Source: Andreprevotia sp. IGB-42
Lineage (GTDB): Bacteria > Pseudomonadota > Gammaproteobacteria > Burkholderiales > Chitinibacteraceae
NCBI RefSeq assembly: GCF_009848685.1
Contig: NZ_WXTX01000001.1
Span: 124,001 to 188,000, forward strand
DNA length: 64,000 bases
Direction: 5' to 3'
Positions 51,585 through 59,408 of the stretch are shown here, piece after piece. Position 1 is the stretch's first letter. Each line of letters starts with the position of its first letter. The notes below the pieces were generated by a model, which was not told where the DNA came from, ran no database searches, and saw only the letters and a program-made list of their open reading frames with translations. A program made the translations under genes and the position numbers.

Positions 51585-53288
51585 ATGATTGCCCAGCCCG
51601 CCAGCAAGTACCGCGCTTTTCAGCCCATTGCCCTGCCTGACCGTACCTGGCCAGACCGGGTAATCACCGCCCCGCCGATCTGGATGAGTACCGACCTGCG
51701 CGACGGCAACCAGGCGCTGATCGAGCCGATGAGCGTGGAAAAAAAGCTGAAAATGTTCGAAACACTGGTGGCAATCGGCTTCAAGGAAATCGAAGTGGCG
51801 TTCCCGTCCGCTTCGCAGACGGATTTCGATTTCGTCCGCCGGCTGATCGAGGAAAAGCGCATTCCGGATGACGTCACCATCGAGGTGCTCACCCAGGCGC
51901 GCGAAGACCTGATCCGCCGCAGCATCGAATCCCTGCTTGGCGCGCGCCGTGCCATCGTGCATATGTACAACGCGCTGGCGCCAAACTTCCGCCGCATCGT
52001 GTTCGATACCGACAAGGCAGGCTCCAAAACCATCGCGCTGGCCGGCACCCGCCTGATCCGCGAACTGATCGAACAACACCCGGAAACCGATTGGGTGTAC
52101 CAGTATTCGCCGGAGACCTTCTCCGCCACCGAGCTCGACTACGCCAAAGAAGTGTGCGATGCAGTGGCAGACGTGTGGCAACCCACGCCAGAGCGCAAGA
52201 TGATCGTCAACCTGCCGGCCACGGTAGAGATGGGTACGCCCAATATCTATGCCGACCAGATCGAATGGATGAGCCGCAACCTCACCCGCCGCGACAGCAT
52301 CATTTTGTCGGTGCACCCGCACAACGACCGCGGCTGCGCGGTGGCGGCCGCCGAACTCGCGGTGATGGCTGGCGCAGACCGTATTGAAGGCTGCCTGTTC
52401 GGCAGTGGCGAGCGTACCGGCAACGTCGACCTGGTGACGCTGGCGCTCAACCTGTACAGCCAGGGCGTGCATCCGGGGCTGGATTTCTCGGATATCGATG
52501 CTATCCGCCAGACTGCCGAGCACTGCACGCAGTTGCCGGTACACCCGCGCCATCCGTATGCGGGTGATCTGGTATTCACCGCGTTTTCCGGCTCGCACCA
52601 GGATGCCATCAAGAAGGGCTTCGCCAAGCGTGTGGCAGGCGAGATCTGGGAGGTACCTTACCTGCCGGTCGACCCGGCAGACCTGGGCCGCAACTACGAT
52701 GCGGTGATCCGCGTCAACAGCCAGTCGGGCAAGGGCGGCGTGAGCTATGTGCTGCAGCAGGAATACGGTTTTGACCTGCCGCGCCGCATGCAGATCGAAT
52801 TCAGCCGTGCCATCCAGCGCGTGAGCGATGCCACTGGCCGCGAAGTGCGTGCCGCAGACATCATCAATGTGCTGCGTGCCGAATACCTGGATCGCAACGC
52901 GCCGTGGCAGTATTTGCGCCACAGCCTGGAAGAGCGCGCAGGCGGCCCGGACGGTGACGTGGTACAGATCGAAGTGGAGGTGCTGCACGCCGGCAAGCAC
53001 CAGTTGGTGATCGGCAAGGGCAACGGCCCGATTGCAGCGTTTGTCGATGCATTCAAGGCGGTGACCGGCGTGGCCATCTCGGTGGTGGATTATCACGAGC
53101 ACGCTCTGAAAGGCGGCGCCGATGCCGAAGCCGCCTGCTACATCGAAATGCGCGTGAACGGTGGCAGCCCGGGCTTTGGCGCCGGCACCGACCGCAACAT
53201 CGTCGCTGCGGCGATCAAGTCCTTGCTGTGCGGGGTGAACCGCGCTGTGCTTGCCGTGCCGGCCATGACCGAACAGGCGGCGATTTAA
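51585..53288 (+). CDS. leuA: 2-isopropylmalate synthase
   Basis: Condenses acetyl-CoA with 2-ketoisovalerate, the first step of leucine synthesis. 567 residues from ATG 51585 ([12 protein letters not shown]). The HMGL-like barrel has [15 protein letters not shown] and the metal-binding [13 protein letters not shown], with [23 protein letters not shown]. The C-terminal LeuA dimer/allosteric domain (about 435-560) should give leucine feedback inhibition. Its length and the start [13 protein letters not shown] place it in the longer LeuA type. It stands alone; leuBCD are not adjacent. It ends at a clear terminator. Confidence 0.96.
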   Translation: MIAQPASKYRAFQPIALPDRTWPDRVITAPPIWMSTDLRDGNQALIEPMSVEKKLKMFETLVAIGFKEIEVAFPSASQTDFDFVRRLIEEKRIPDDVTIEVLTQAREDLIRRSIESLLGARRAIVHMYNALAPNFRRIVFDTDKAGSKTIALAGTRLIRELIEQHPETDWVYQYSPETFSATELDYAKEVCDAVADVWQPTPERKMIVNLPATVEMGTPNIYADQIEWMSRNLTRRDSIILSVHPHNDRGCAVAAAELAVMAGADRIEGCLFGSGERTGNVDLVTLALNLYSQGVHPGLDFSDIDAIRQTAEHCTQLPVHPRHPYAGDLVFTAFSGSHQDAIKKGFAKRVAGEIWEVPYLPVDPADLGRNYDAVIRVNSQSGKGGVSYVLQQEYGFDLPRRMQIEFSRAIQRVSDATGREVRAADIINVLRAEYLDRNAPWQYLRHSLEERAGGPDGDVVQIEVEVLHAGKHQLVIGKGNGPIAAFVDAFKAVTGVAISVVDYHEHALKGGADAEAACYIEMRVNGGSPGFGAGTDRNIVAAAIKSLLCGVNRAVLAVPAMTEQAAI

Positions 53289-53303
53289 GCCGCCAGGCCC
53301 GGC

Positions 53304-53333
53304 AGCCGGTACGCAAGCGCGTACCGGCTTTTT
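53304..53333 (+). terminator. Terminator after leuA
   Basis: Eleven-base perfect stem AGCCGGTACGC around AAGC, then TTTTT, 15 bases after the leuA stop. Confidence 0.88.
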
Positions 53334-53421
53334 ACTGCCCGCCAGCCTATGGCAGCCGGATGATGCCGATGCCGCAGCAGGGGCCAGTATTGATGCCGCT
53401 ACCCATTTCTGACGCCCAAGC

Positions 53422-53448
53422 AAAAACCCCGGCCATAAGGCCGGGGTT
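53422..53448 (-). terminator. Terminator after the ParB-like gene
   Basis: Perfect stem AACCCCGGCC around a four-base loop, with T-run on the minus strand. It lies 29 bases past the stop of the 53478 gene. Confidence 0.87.
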
Positions 53449-53477
53449 CTGATCATTGCAGGATCAACCCGTGGCGC

Positions 53478-54986
53478 TTACATCAAACCGCACTGATAAA
53501 CCTTGGGGCCGTTCACCTGGTTGGAGCGGCCCAGGTTCAGCGGGTCAGGCAGGTTGGCGTAACACATCACCGGGCCATTGATGGTGTTGCCGGCCAGCAC
53601 CACGCCGCCATTGTTGCTGTTGAGCGCCACGGCGCCGCTAATTGCATTCACCGTGCAACCGTTGCCGCCGATCTGCAGCAGGCCGCTGGTACCATTGATG
53701 GCAACAGCGCCATTGATCTGGTTACCGCACAGGTAAACGCTGCCTGCGTTGCTGAAGCGCAGCGCACCGTTGATGCTGCTGCCATTGATCACCACGCTGG
53801 CGCCGCTGCCCACCGCGATATCACCCTGCACCGTGGCACGGTCGAGACACAGCACACCGCTACCCGCATTCACTGCTCCGCTGTGCACGCCACTGATGGT
53901 GGTGGTGCAAGCCGGCGTCACCGCGACATCCGCGCGGAAGTTGAGCGAATAGGCGAGCTTGCCCGGCTTGGCATCGCTGAATGGCTTGGAGAGCTTGTCG
54001 AATTCGCCACCGGTTTCTTTCTTGCCGCCGTTCCATTGTGCAATCCTGCCCAGATCAGCAGCAGTGGCACCATCGATCAGCGTGCCGGCAGGCAATGCGG
54101 CCATTGCTTGCGACGCCTGCTTCACCAGCTTGAGGTAGGTGGCGCTGTCATTCAGGTCGTAGGCGTTCAGATCCACGCCGGTGCTGCGCAGCCAGCCACC
54201 CCAATAGTACTCGAGGAACTCGGTAGCCTGTGCCGGTACGTTGTAGCCGATATCACGGGTGAAGTAGACCAGGCTGCGGTATTTGTCGTCATGGAAATTG
54301 GCAAGGCCAAGGCGGTCCGGCAATTGCGCTAGGGTGATCGGCTGGTTGTTTTCATCCCGTAGCCACACGCGGCGATTGTCCTGCATCGCCTGCCAGAAGG
54401 CATTCAGCGGCAGAGCGCTGAGGTTATCTGCCACGCGCACACGCACATGCATCGCCGCGCCGCCGTCCGGGGTTTCCAGGAACGAGGTGAAGGTGTGGTG
54501 GCCATCAGTCAGGTAGAGTGCACCGCCCGGGCCGATCACCGCGGTTTTCATCGCCGCTACGGTAGCCGGTGTCTCGGCGCCCAGCGGCACCGTGCAACCG
54601 AAGCTTGCCGGGTTGTTCAGGCGCGAATTGGTATCGGCCCACAGGGTTTTCTCCTGGCCGTTGGCTTCGCACCAGTCATCGAAACGCTTGTTGAATGAAC
54701 CGGCCAGCTCGTCCTTGTTGCTGCGATAGCGGCCCAGCTTGTAATAGATTTCTGCCTTGCCCAGCACGGCTTGCGTGGGGTGCAGCGCATCTAGCGTGAC
54801 GTCGATCAGCTCACCGGGCTGTGCACATACATAAGGCGCCTGCGCGCTGGCGGGCAGATTGGCATCACATGCCGACTGGGCGGCATGTGCAGGGGTTGCG
54901 ATGGCGGCAAGGGCGCCGGCCAGCAACGTGGCTGCCAGCAGGGATGCCGCGCCGTTGCGGCGCTGGCTTGAAAACAATGGGTTCAT
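53478..54986 (-). CDS. Secreted ParB-like domain protein with repetitive C-terminus
   Basis: 502 residues from ATG 54986 (an AGAGG lies 12 bases upstream); ATG 54998 is the alternative. Signal peptide about 1-36, ending PAHAA. Residues about 45-300 match the secreted ParB/Srx-like family (ParBc_2): DVTLDALHPTQAVLGKAEIYYKL and LTDGHHTFTSFLE with the conserved Asp-Gly-His-His. Residues about 355-500 are a chain of short strand repeats rich in Gly, Asn and Ile (SSINGALRFSNAG, GNQINGAVAINGT, GNTINGPVMC), probably a beta-helix, with several Cys. The substrate and role are unknown; it is exported, so it is not a chromosome partition protein. Confidence 0.8.
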   Translation of the reverse strand: MNPLFSSQRRNGAASLLAATLLAGALAAIATPAHAAQSACDANLPASAQAPYVCAQPGELIDVTLDALHPTQAVLGKAEIYYKLGRYRSNKDELAGSFNKRFDDWCEANGQEKTLWADTNSRLNNPASFGCTVPLGAETPATVAAMKTAVIGPGGALYLTDGHHTFTSFLETPDGGAAMHVRVRVADNLSALPLNAFWQAMQDNRRVWLRDENNQPITLAQLPDRLGLANFHDDKYRSLVYFTRDIGYNVPAQATEFLEYYWGGWLRSTGVDLNAYDLNDSATYLKLVKQASQAMAALPAGTLIDGATAADLGRIAQWNGGKKETGGEFDKLSKPFSDAKPGKLAYSLNFRADVAVTPACTTTISGVHSGAVNAGSGVLCLDRATVQGDIAVGSGASVVINGSSINGALRFSNAGSVYLCGNQINGAVAINGTSGLLQIGGNGCTVNAISGAVALNSNNGGVVLAGNTINGPVMCYANLPDPLNLGRSNQVNGPKVYQCGLM

Positions 54987-55267
54987 GACGGGTTTCATCC
55001 TCTCATACTCTCGACAACTGGCTTGCGGTTTTTGTGGCCTGCGGGGCGGACGATCAGGGCTAAATCTCCGGGCAGGCGCGTGGCACCTTACAGCGTGGAA
55101 GTGACGTGGCTGTTACGCGCAGCATGCAGGGGCTGCGGCATGCGGCATGGATACGGTATGCGCGGCGTCTCTTGATGGCATTTTTATGCCGGCACACCAG
55201 CTTTTTGCATTGTTTTGAGGTGGGTTTTCTTAGAGTGACTGCGTGTTCATCACCACCGCAGGCCAGC

Positions 55268-56047
55268 ATGAAACCCGTTGCAATCTGCCGTCACCACCCC
55301 GCACAGGGGCCTGGTTACCTGACCGAATTTTTCGACCGCAACCACATCCGCTGGCAACTGTTTGCCATTGATGCCGGTGATACGCCACCAGCGCGCGCAG
55401 GTGATTACAGCGGTGTGGTCATCCTGGGATCGCCCGCCAGCGCGAACGACAGGTTGAGCTGGATGCAGCGCGAAATGCTGCTGATCCGCGATGCCATGCG
55501 GCTGGATCGCCCCGTACTGGGTCACTGTTTCGGGGGCCAGTTGCTGGCCGCCACGCTGGGGGCACGCATCCGCCGCAATACCGTGCCGCATATCGGCTGG
55601 GGCAAGGTGCTGGTTACGCAATTCGATGAAGCGGCGGCATGGTTCGGCCCGCAGCGCGAGCTGGAGCTCTTCCATTGGCATTTCGATACTTTCGAAATCC
55701 CGCGCGGCGCCAGGCGCGTGCTGTTCGGACGCTACTGCATGAACAAGGGGTTTGCACTGGGCAAACACCTGGGCCTGCAGTCACACCTTGAAGTCACCCG
55801 GGACAGCATCCGCGACTGGTGCGAGGCCGATGGCGACGAGCTATGGCAACACGCCGGTCCTTCGGTGCAAACGGCTGCACAGATTTTTCACGGCATCGAT
55901 CAGCGCATCGCGCAGCTGCATGCATTGGCTGACCACGTGTACACCCGCTGGGCAACAGGCTTGCCCGGCTTTGCATTACCGCAAGCGCAGCGCCCGCAAG
56001 GCGGCTCCAGCTGGGGCCAGGCACTGGGCAACCGGCGTAGCGCATAA
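55268..56047 (+). CDS. Class I glutamine amidotransferase-like protein
   Basis: 259 residues from ATG 55268 (MKPVAICRHHPAQGPGYL). The GATase class I triad is visible: Cys in VLGHCFGGQLLAATLG, His in FHWHFDTFEIP, and a later Glu region. Stand-alone members resemble GuaA amidotransferase halves and YfeJ-type enzymes, and may hydrolyse gamma-glutamyl or similar bonds. The exact substrate is not visible. No partner synthetase is adjacent. Confidence 0.85.
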   Translation: MKPVAICRHHPAQGPGYLTEFFDRNHIRWQLFAIDAGDTPPARAGDYSGVVILGSPASANDRLSWMQREMLLIRDAMRLDRPVLGHCFGGQLLAATLGARIRRNTVPHIGWGKVLVTQFDEAAAWFGPQRELELFHWHFDTFEIPRGARRVLFGRYCMNKGFALGKHLGLQSHLEVTRDSIRDWCEADGDELWQHAGPSVQTAAQIFHGIDQRIAQLHALADHVYTRWATGLPGFALPQAQRPQGGSSWGQALGNRRSA

Positions 56048-56303
56048 ACATACCAAGTAAACATACCGTGTAAAGATGTTGCGGGGCAGCGAAGGCTGCT
56101 TTGTAGCAGCAGCCTGTGCTGCGCTGTTTGAAACGCAGCAATAATATTGCATCGCAACATTAGCATATTTTCATATATTATTGATTTTAAAAGACTTTTC
56201 TAGATAAATAGTTTGACGGCATATGCACGGCTGCTCCACCATCGCGTTACAGCACGTCAGCTTCAGGCTGACAGTGACAAAACCAGGATGATGGAGAATC
56301 ACA

Positions 56304-58097
56304 ATGTCCAAAAAACCGTTTGCCTTCTGGCTTGCGGCGGGGCTGCTTGCAGCCAGCGCCTGGGCCGCTCCCGTCTGGCAGGAAGGCCAGACCTACGCAG
56401 CCGGCGCCCAGGTCGATTACCAAGGCAAGACCTACCAAGCGCTGGTTAGCCATACCGCCTATGTGGGCGCCAACTGGAACCCGGCAGCAACCGCCACACT
56501 GTGGAAGCTGATCGGCACGGCCAGCCCTACCCCGACTCCGACCGCAGCGCCAACCAGCAAGCCGACAGTAGCGCCTACGGTTGCCCCGACCAGCAAACCG
56601 ACCGCAACGCCGACTGCTGTGCCAACCGTGGCACCGACCACCGCCCCCACCAGCAGGCCAACCGTTACCCCGTCGCCCAAGCCGACCGTAGCGCCTACCG
56701 TCGCGCCGACACCGGTTGCCACATCGAAGCCGACCAGCGCTCCGACCGTTGCACCCACGGTCGCACCGACCATCACGCCGACGGGTACTCCGAGTGGCAC
56801 GCCGTGCGCGGCAGCATGGAGCGCAACAGCGATCTACAACGGCGGCAACAGCGCCAGTTACCAGAACCACAACTACACCGCCAAATGGTGGACGCAGGGC
56901 AATGATCCCACCCAGGGTGGTGTATGGGTGGATGCCGGAGCCTGCAGCAACGGCGGCAATGGCGGCGTAAGCCCGCCACCGGTTGCCACGCCGGTACCGT
57001 CCGGCCCGCCAACGCTGCAGCAAGCGCAAGCCCGCGAAGCGGAACTGACCAACAACGATTTCTTCCGCACCATCAAGGCATCGATCCGTACGCTGGCCAA
57101 TGCCGAGGTGGACAAGGTTGCCCCGGGCAACGCCGCCAACCCGCTGAACGTGAAGCGCGTTGAACGCGTGATGCCGGAAGCCAAGTGGAACCTGTACTTC
57201 GAAATCCGCGATCCGAGCTACACCTACCAGCGCTTCCTGCAAGCTGTTGCCAAGTTCCCGGCCGTGTGTGACGACTACAAGGACGGCCGCGATGCAGATG
57301 CCATCTGCAAACACTCGCTCGCCACCATGTTTGCGCACTTCGCCCAGGAAACCGGTGACCACAACGCCAACCTGACCATTCCGCAATGGCGCCAGGGCCT
57401 GAAGTACCTGCGCGAGCTGGGATGCGATGAAACCGGTGCCGGTTGCGGTTACAACACCGAATGCGCCGATCCGGTGTTCAACAAGGTGTGGACGTGCGGC
57501 AAGAACGCCGATGGCAGCTTCAAGAAGTACTTCGGCCGCGGCGCCAAGCAACTGTCGTACAACTACAACTACGGCCCGTTCTCGCAGGCGATGAACAACG
57601 GCGATCAGTTCGTGCTGCTGAACAACCCGGATCTGGTTGCCAGCACCTGGCTGAACCTTGCATCCGCCACGTTCTTCTTTGTCTACCCGCAACCGCCCAA
57701 GCCTTCGATGCTGCACGTGATCGACGGCACCTGGGTACCGAACCAGGTTGATCAGGTCAATGGGGCTGGCAACAACTTTGCCACCACCATCCAGATCATC
57801 AACGCCGAATGTGGCCTGGGTACGGAAAAGCAGGCAGCGCAAAACCGCATCGATTACTACAAGCAGTTTGCATCCGATCTGGGCTGGGATTACAGCAAGG
57901 AGCAACTGAGCTGCGCCACCATGAAGCGCTTCGATGCCGGCAGCTCGGCCGCGTACAACATCTATTGGGAAAAGAACTGGAATGTCGGCGGCGACAACCA
58001 GTGCCAGTTGGTGAGCTACCAGACACCGTACAACGCGCTGATGGCAGGCAACTACGTGAAATGCGTGCAGGACAATTGGGGGATCACCCTCAAGTAA
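56304..58097 (+). CDS. Secreted chitinase, glycoside hydrolase family 19, with two chitin-binding modules
   Basis: 597 residues, signal peptide about 1-22 (LLAASAWAA). First CBM5/12-like module at 24-70 (VWQEGQTYAAGAQVDYQGKTYQAL). Pro/Thr/Val-rich linker at about 73-167, built of TVAPT-type repeats. Second module at 168-214, bracketed by Cys, with YTAKWWTQGN. GH19 domain from about 240, with catalytic Glu349 in FAHFAQETGDHN and the substrate loop YFGRGAKQLSYNYNYGPFS. It degrades chitin by inversion outside the cell. Ribosome site GGAG before ATG 56304. The 250 bases upstream are strikingly AT-rich around 56140-56210 and contain a small GTCAGC/GCTGAC hairpin at about 56258-56275. Confidence 0.95.
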   Translation: MSKKPFAFWLAAGLLAASAWAAPVWQEGQTYAAGAQVDYQGKTYQALVSHTAYVGANWNPAATATLWKLIGTASPTPTPTAAPTSKPTVAPTVAPTSKPTATPTAVPTVAPTTAPTSRPTVTPSPKPTVAPTVAPTPVATSKPTSAPTVAPTVAPTITPTGTPSGTPCAAAWSATAIYNGGNSASYQNHNYTAKWWTQGNDPTQGGVWVDAGACSNGGNGGVSPPPVATPVPSGPPTLQQAQAREAELTNNDFFRTIKASIRTLANAEVDKVAPGNAANPLNVKRVERVMPEAKWNLYFEIRDPSYTYQRFLQAVAKFPAVCDDYKDGRDADAICKHSLATMFAHFAQETGDHNANLTIPQWRQGLKYLRELGCDETGAGCGYNTECADPVFNKVWTCGKNADGSFKKYFGRGAKQLSYNYNYGPFSQAMNNGDQFVLLNNPDLVASTWLNLASATFFFVYPQPPKPSMLHVIDGTWVPNQVDQVNGAGNNFATTIQIINAECGLGTEKQAAQNRIDYYKQFASDLGWDYSKEQLSCATMKRFDAGSSAAYNIYWEKNWNVGGDNQCQLVSYQTPYNALMAGNYVKCVQDNWGITLK

Positions 58098-58165
58098 AGT
58101 GCGGGCGCGCCGGCCCCCCTCCGGCGCGCATCGTCATAATGCTGTCAGGCAGTACCGACCTTCAT

Positions 58166-58188
58166 GGGCACCTTCGGGTGCCCTTTTT
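58166..58188 (+). terminator. Terminator after GH19 chitinase
   Basis: GGGCACC-TTCG-GGTGCCC followed by TTTTT: a tetraloop hairpin, about 70 bases past the chitinase stop. Confidence 0.92.
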
Positions 58189-58244
58189 GCTTGCTTGGAA
58201 GCTTGTTTGAGCACTTGCTTGCGGACGAGTGGATCCGGGAAGCG

Positions 58245-58973
58245 TCAGCGGTAGCGCTGCAGGATGCGTTCGATATCGCCATTGCGGCGCATCGTTTCTA
58301 TCGCGGCCAGCACGCGGGTAGCATCGATACGGCTGCGCTTGCTCACGCCGCATTCCGCATCGAAGCGTTGCACCGGGTAAATCAGGTACAACGGCTGGGT
58401 GGGGTCTTGCTTGCGTACCCAGTCAATCAGCAGCCTGTGCATCACGACCAGATCGGTACGGCCGAGCCGCGCCTTGCGCAACGTGGTCAGCTCGTCAGCC
58501 GCATCATCGCGCAGCAGCGCGCCAGAACGGAATTCGTCTTCCAGCGCCGGGTACACATAACCCAGCACTGTACCCAGCCGGGCACCGGTGAAATCGGCCA
58601 GCGTATTGACCGCGGGGCGAGGCTGCAGGCTGACGATCATGTCTTCGTTGGAAAACAGCGGCCCGCTCCAGCGGTAAGCATCCGAGCGTTGCACCCAGCT
58701 GCGGCTGACATAACAGCGAACATCCACGGTGCCATCGGCAAAGGCTGCATCCACCCGCTTGCGCGGCAGGGTCACGAACTCGGCCTTATAGCCACTGGCG
58801 ACGGCGATCTGGCTCATCAGATCGAACAAGATGCCATCCGCCAGCCGGCCCTGCTCCAGCCTTGCCAGTGGCATCACCCAGGATTCGGTCACGGAAAAAC
58901 GCAGGTTGTCCGCGTGAGCCGTTACTGCCAGCCCCGCAACAGCCATCCATGCCCATTTCGCCAGTCTGTTCAA
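58245..58973 (-). CDS. Periplasmic solute-binding protein family 3
   Basis: 242 residues if TTG 58973 is used (AGGTG ribosome site seven bases upstream); ATG 58946 is the alternative. The frame extends to 59057 but without signal features. The signal peptide is WAWMAVAGLAVTAHA. The mature part has the SBP_bac_3 layout (LADGILFDLMSQIAVASGYKAEFVTLPRKRVDAAFADGTVDVRCYVS). No transporter partner is nearby. It resembles the protein at 26.1 kb in size and isolation. Ligand unknown. Confidence 0.78.
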   Translation of the reverse strand: MNRLAKWAWMAVAGLAVTAHADNLRFSVTESWVMPLARLEQGRLADGILFDLMSQIAVASGYKAEFVTLPRKRVDAAFADGTVDVRCYVSRSWVQRSDAYRWSGPLFSNEDMIVSLQPRPAVNTLADFTGARLGTVLGYVYPALEDEFRSGALLRDDAADELTTLRKARLGRTDLVVMHRLLIDWVRKQDPTQPLYLIYPVQRFDAECGVSKRSRIDATRVLAAIETMRRNGDIERILQRYR

Positions 58974-59088
58974 CGCCGTGCACCTGTAAGGAAACCGGAT
59001 GGTCGAGTATAAAGCGATCAGTTTGAAAGCCGCCTGGCAAGGCCATTTTTGTGGCATTGCAACAACGCAGTCGTTTGAAACGAATGTG

Positions 59089-59385
59089 TTACTGCGTATG
59101 CATTACGGCATCCCACTCCGCGTAATCGAGCCCCGGCGCCTGCTGCAGCTCGGTGAAGAACGCCTGCTGTGCCGCGCCATCCACTTCATACAACCAGGCA
59201 CCCAGCGCAAGCTCGCGCGGTGTGCCCAGCTTGATGTGGTGGCGCTCGGCCAGTGCCTGCATGGCAGGCGTGCGTGCGTCATCCACGTTGAAACGCACAA
59301 TCAGGCCACGCGGTGCAGCGGCCACCCCGGTGGCGCAACCGGCCAGCAGCAAGGCGGAAAACAACAGGCCCGATATCCAGCGCAT
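59089..59385 (-). CDS. Lipoprotein resembling a free-standing subtilase propeptide (I9-like)
   Basis: 98 residues. Lipobox LLLAGCA gives a lipid anchor at Cys17. The mature part GLIVRFNVDDARTPAMQALAERHH, GAWLYEVDG, FFTELQQAPGLDYAEWDAVMH follows the same order as the propeptide of the neighbouring subtilase (RLIVKYRS, RHGLMFSKL, ARVLKLNK, LREL, DPDVEYAEPD). It is thus probably an inhibitor-I9-type fold without a protease. It begins 23 bases after the subtilase stop on the same strand. A role as inhibitor or folding helper of that protease is inference. Confidence 0.75.
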   Translation of the reverse strand: MRWISGLLFSALLLAGCATGVAAAPRGLIVRFNVDDARTPAMQALAERHHIKLGTPRELALGAWLYEVDGAAQQAFFTELQQAPGLDYAEWDAVMHTQ

Positions 59386-59408
59386 TTTCTTCTCCGCCCG
59401 TGTTGCTG

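Noticed and set aside
51452-51640. Leader peptide for leucine attenuation before leuA
   Set aside because: The frame has no run of Leu codons and no terminator/antiterminator pair was found.
56459-56800. Minus-strand frame of VGATVGA repeats (also 59932-60315 on plus)
   Set aside because: It is the reverse reading of the Pro/Thr linker DNA of the chitinase and the subtilase.
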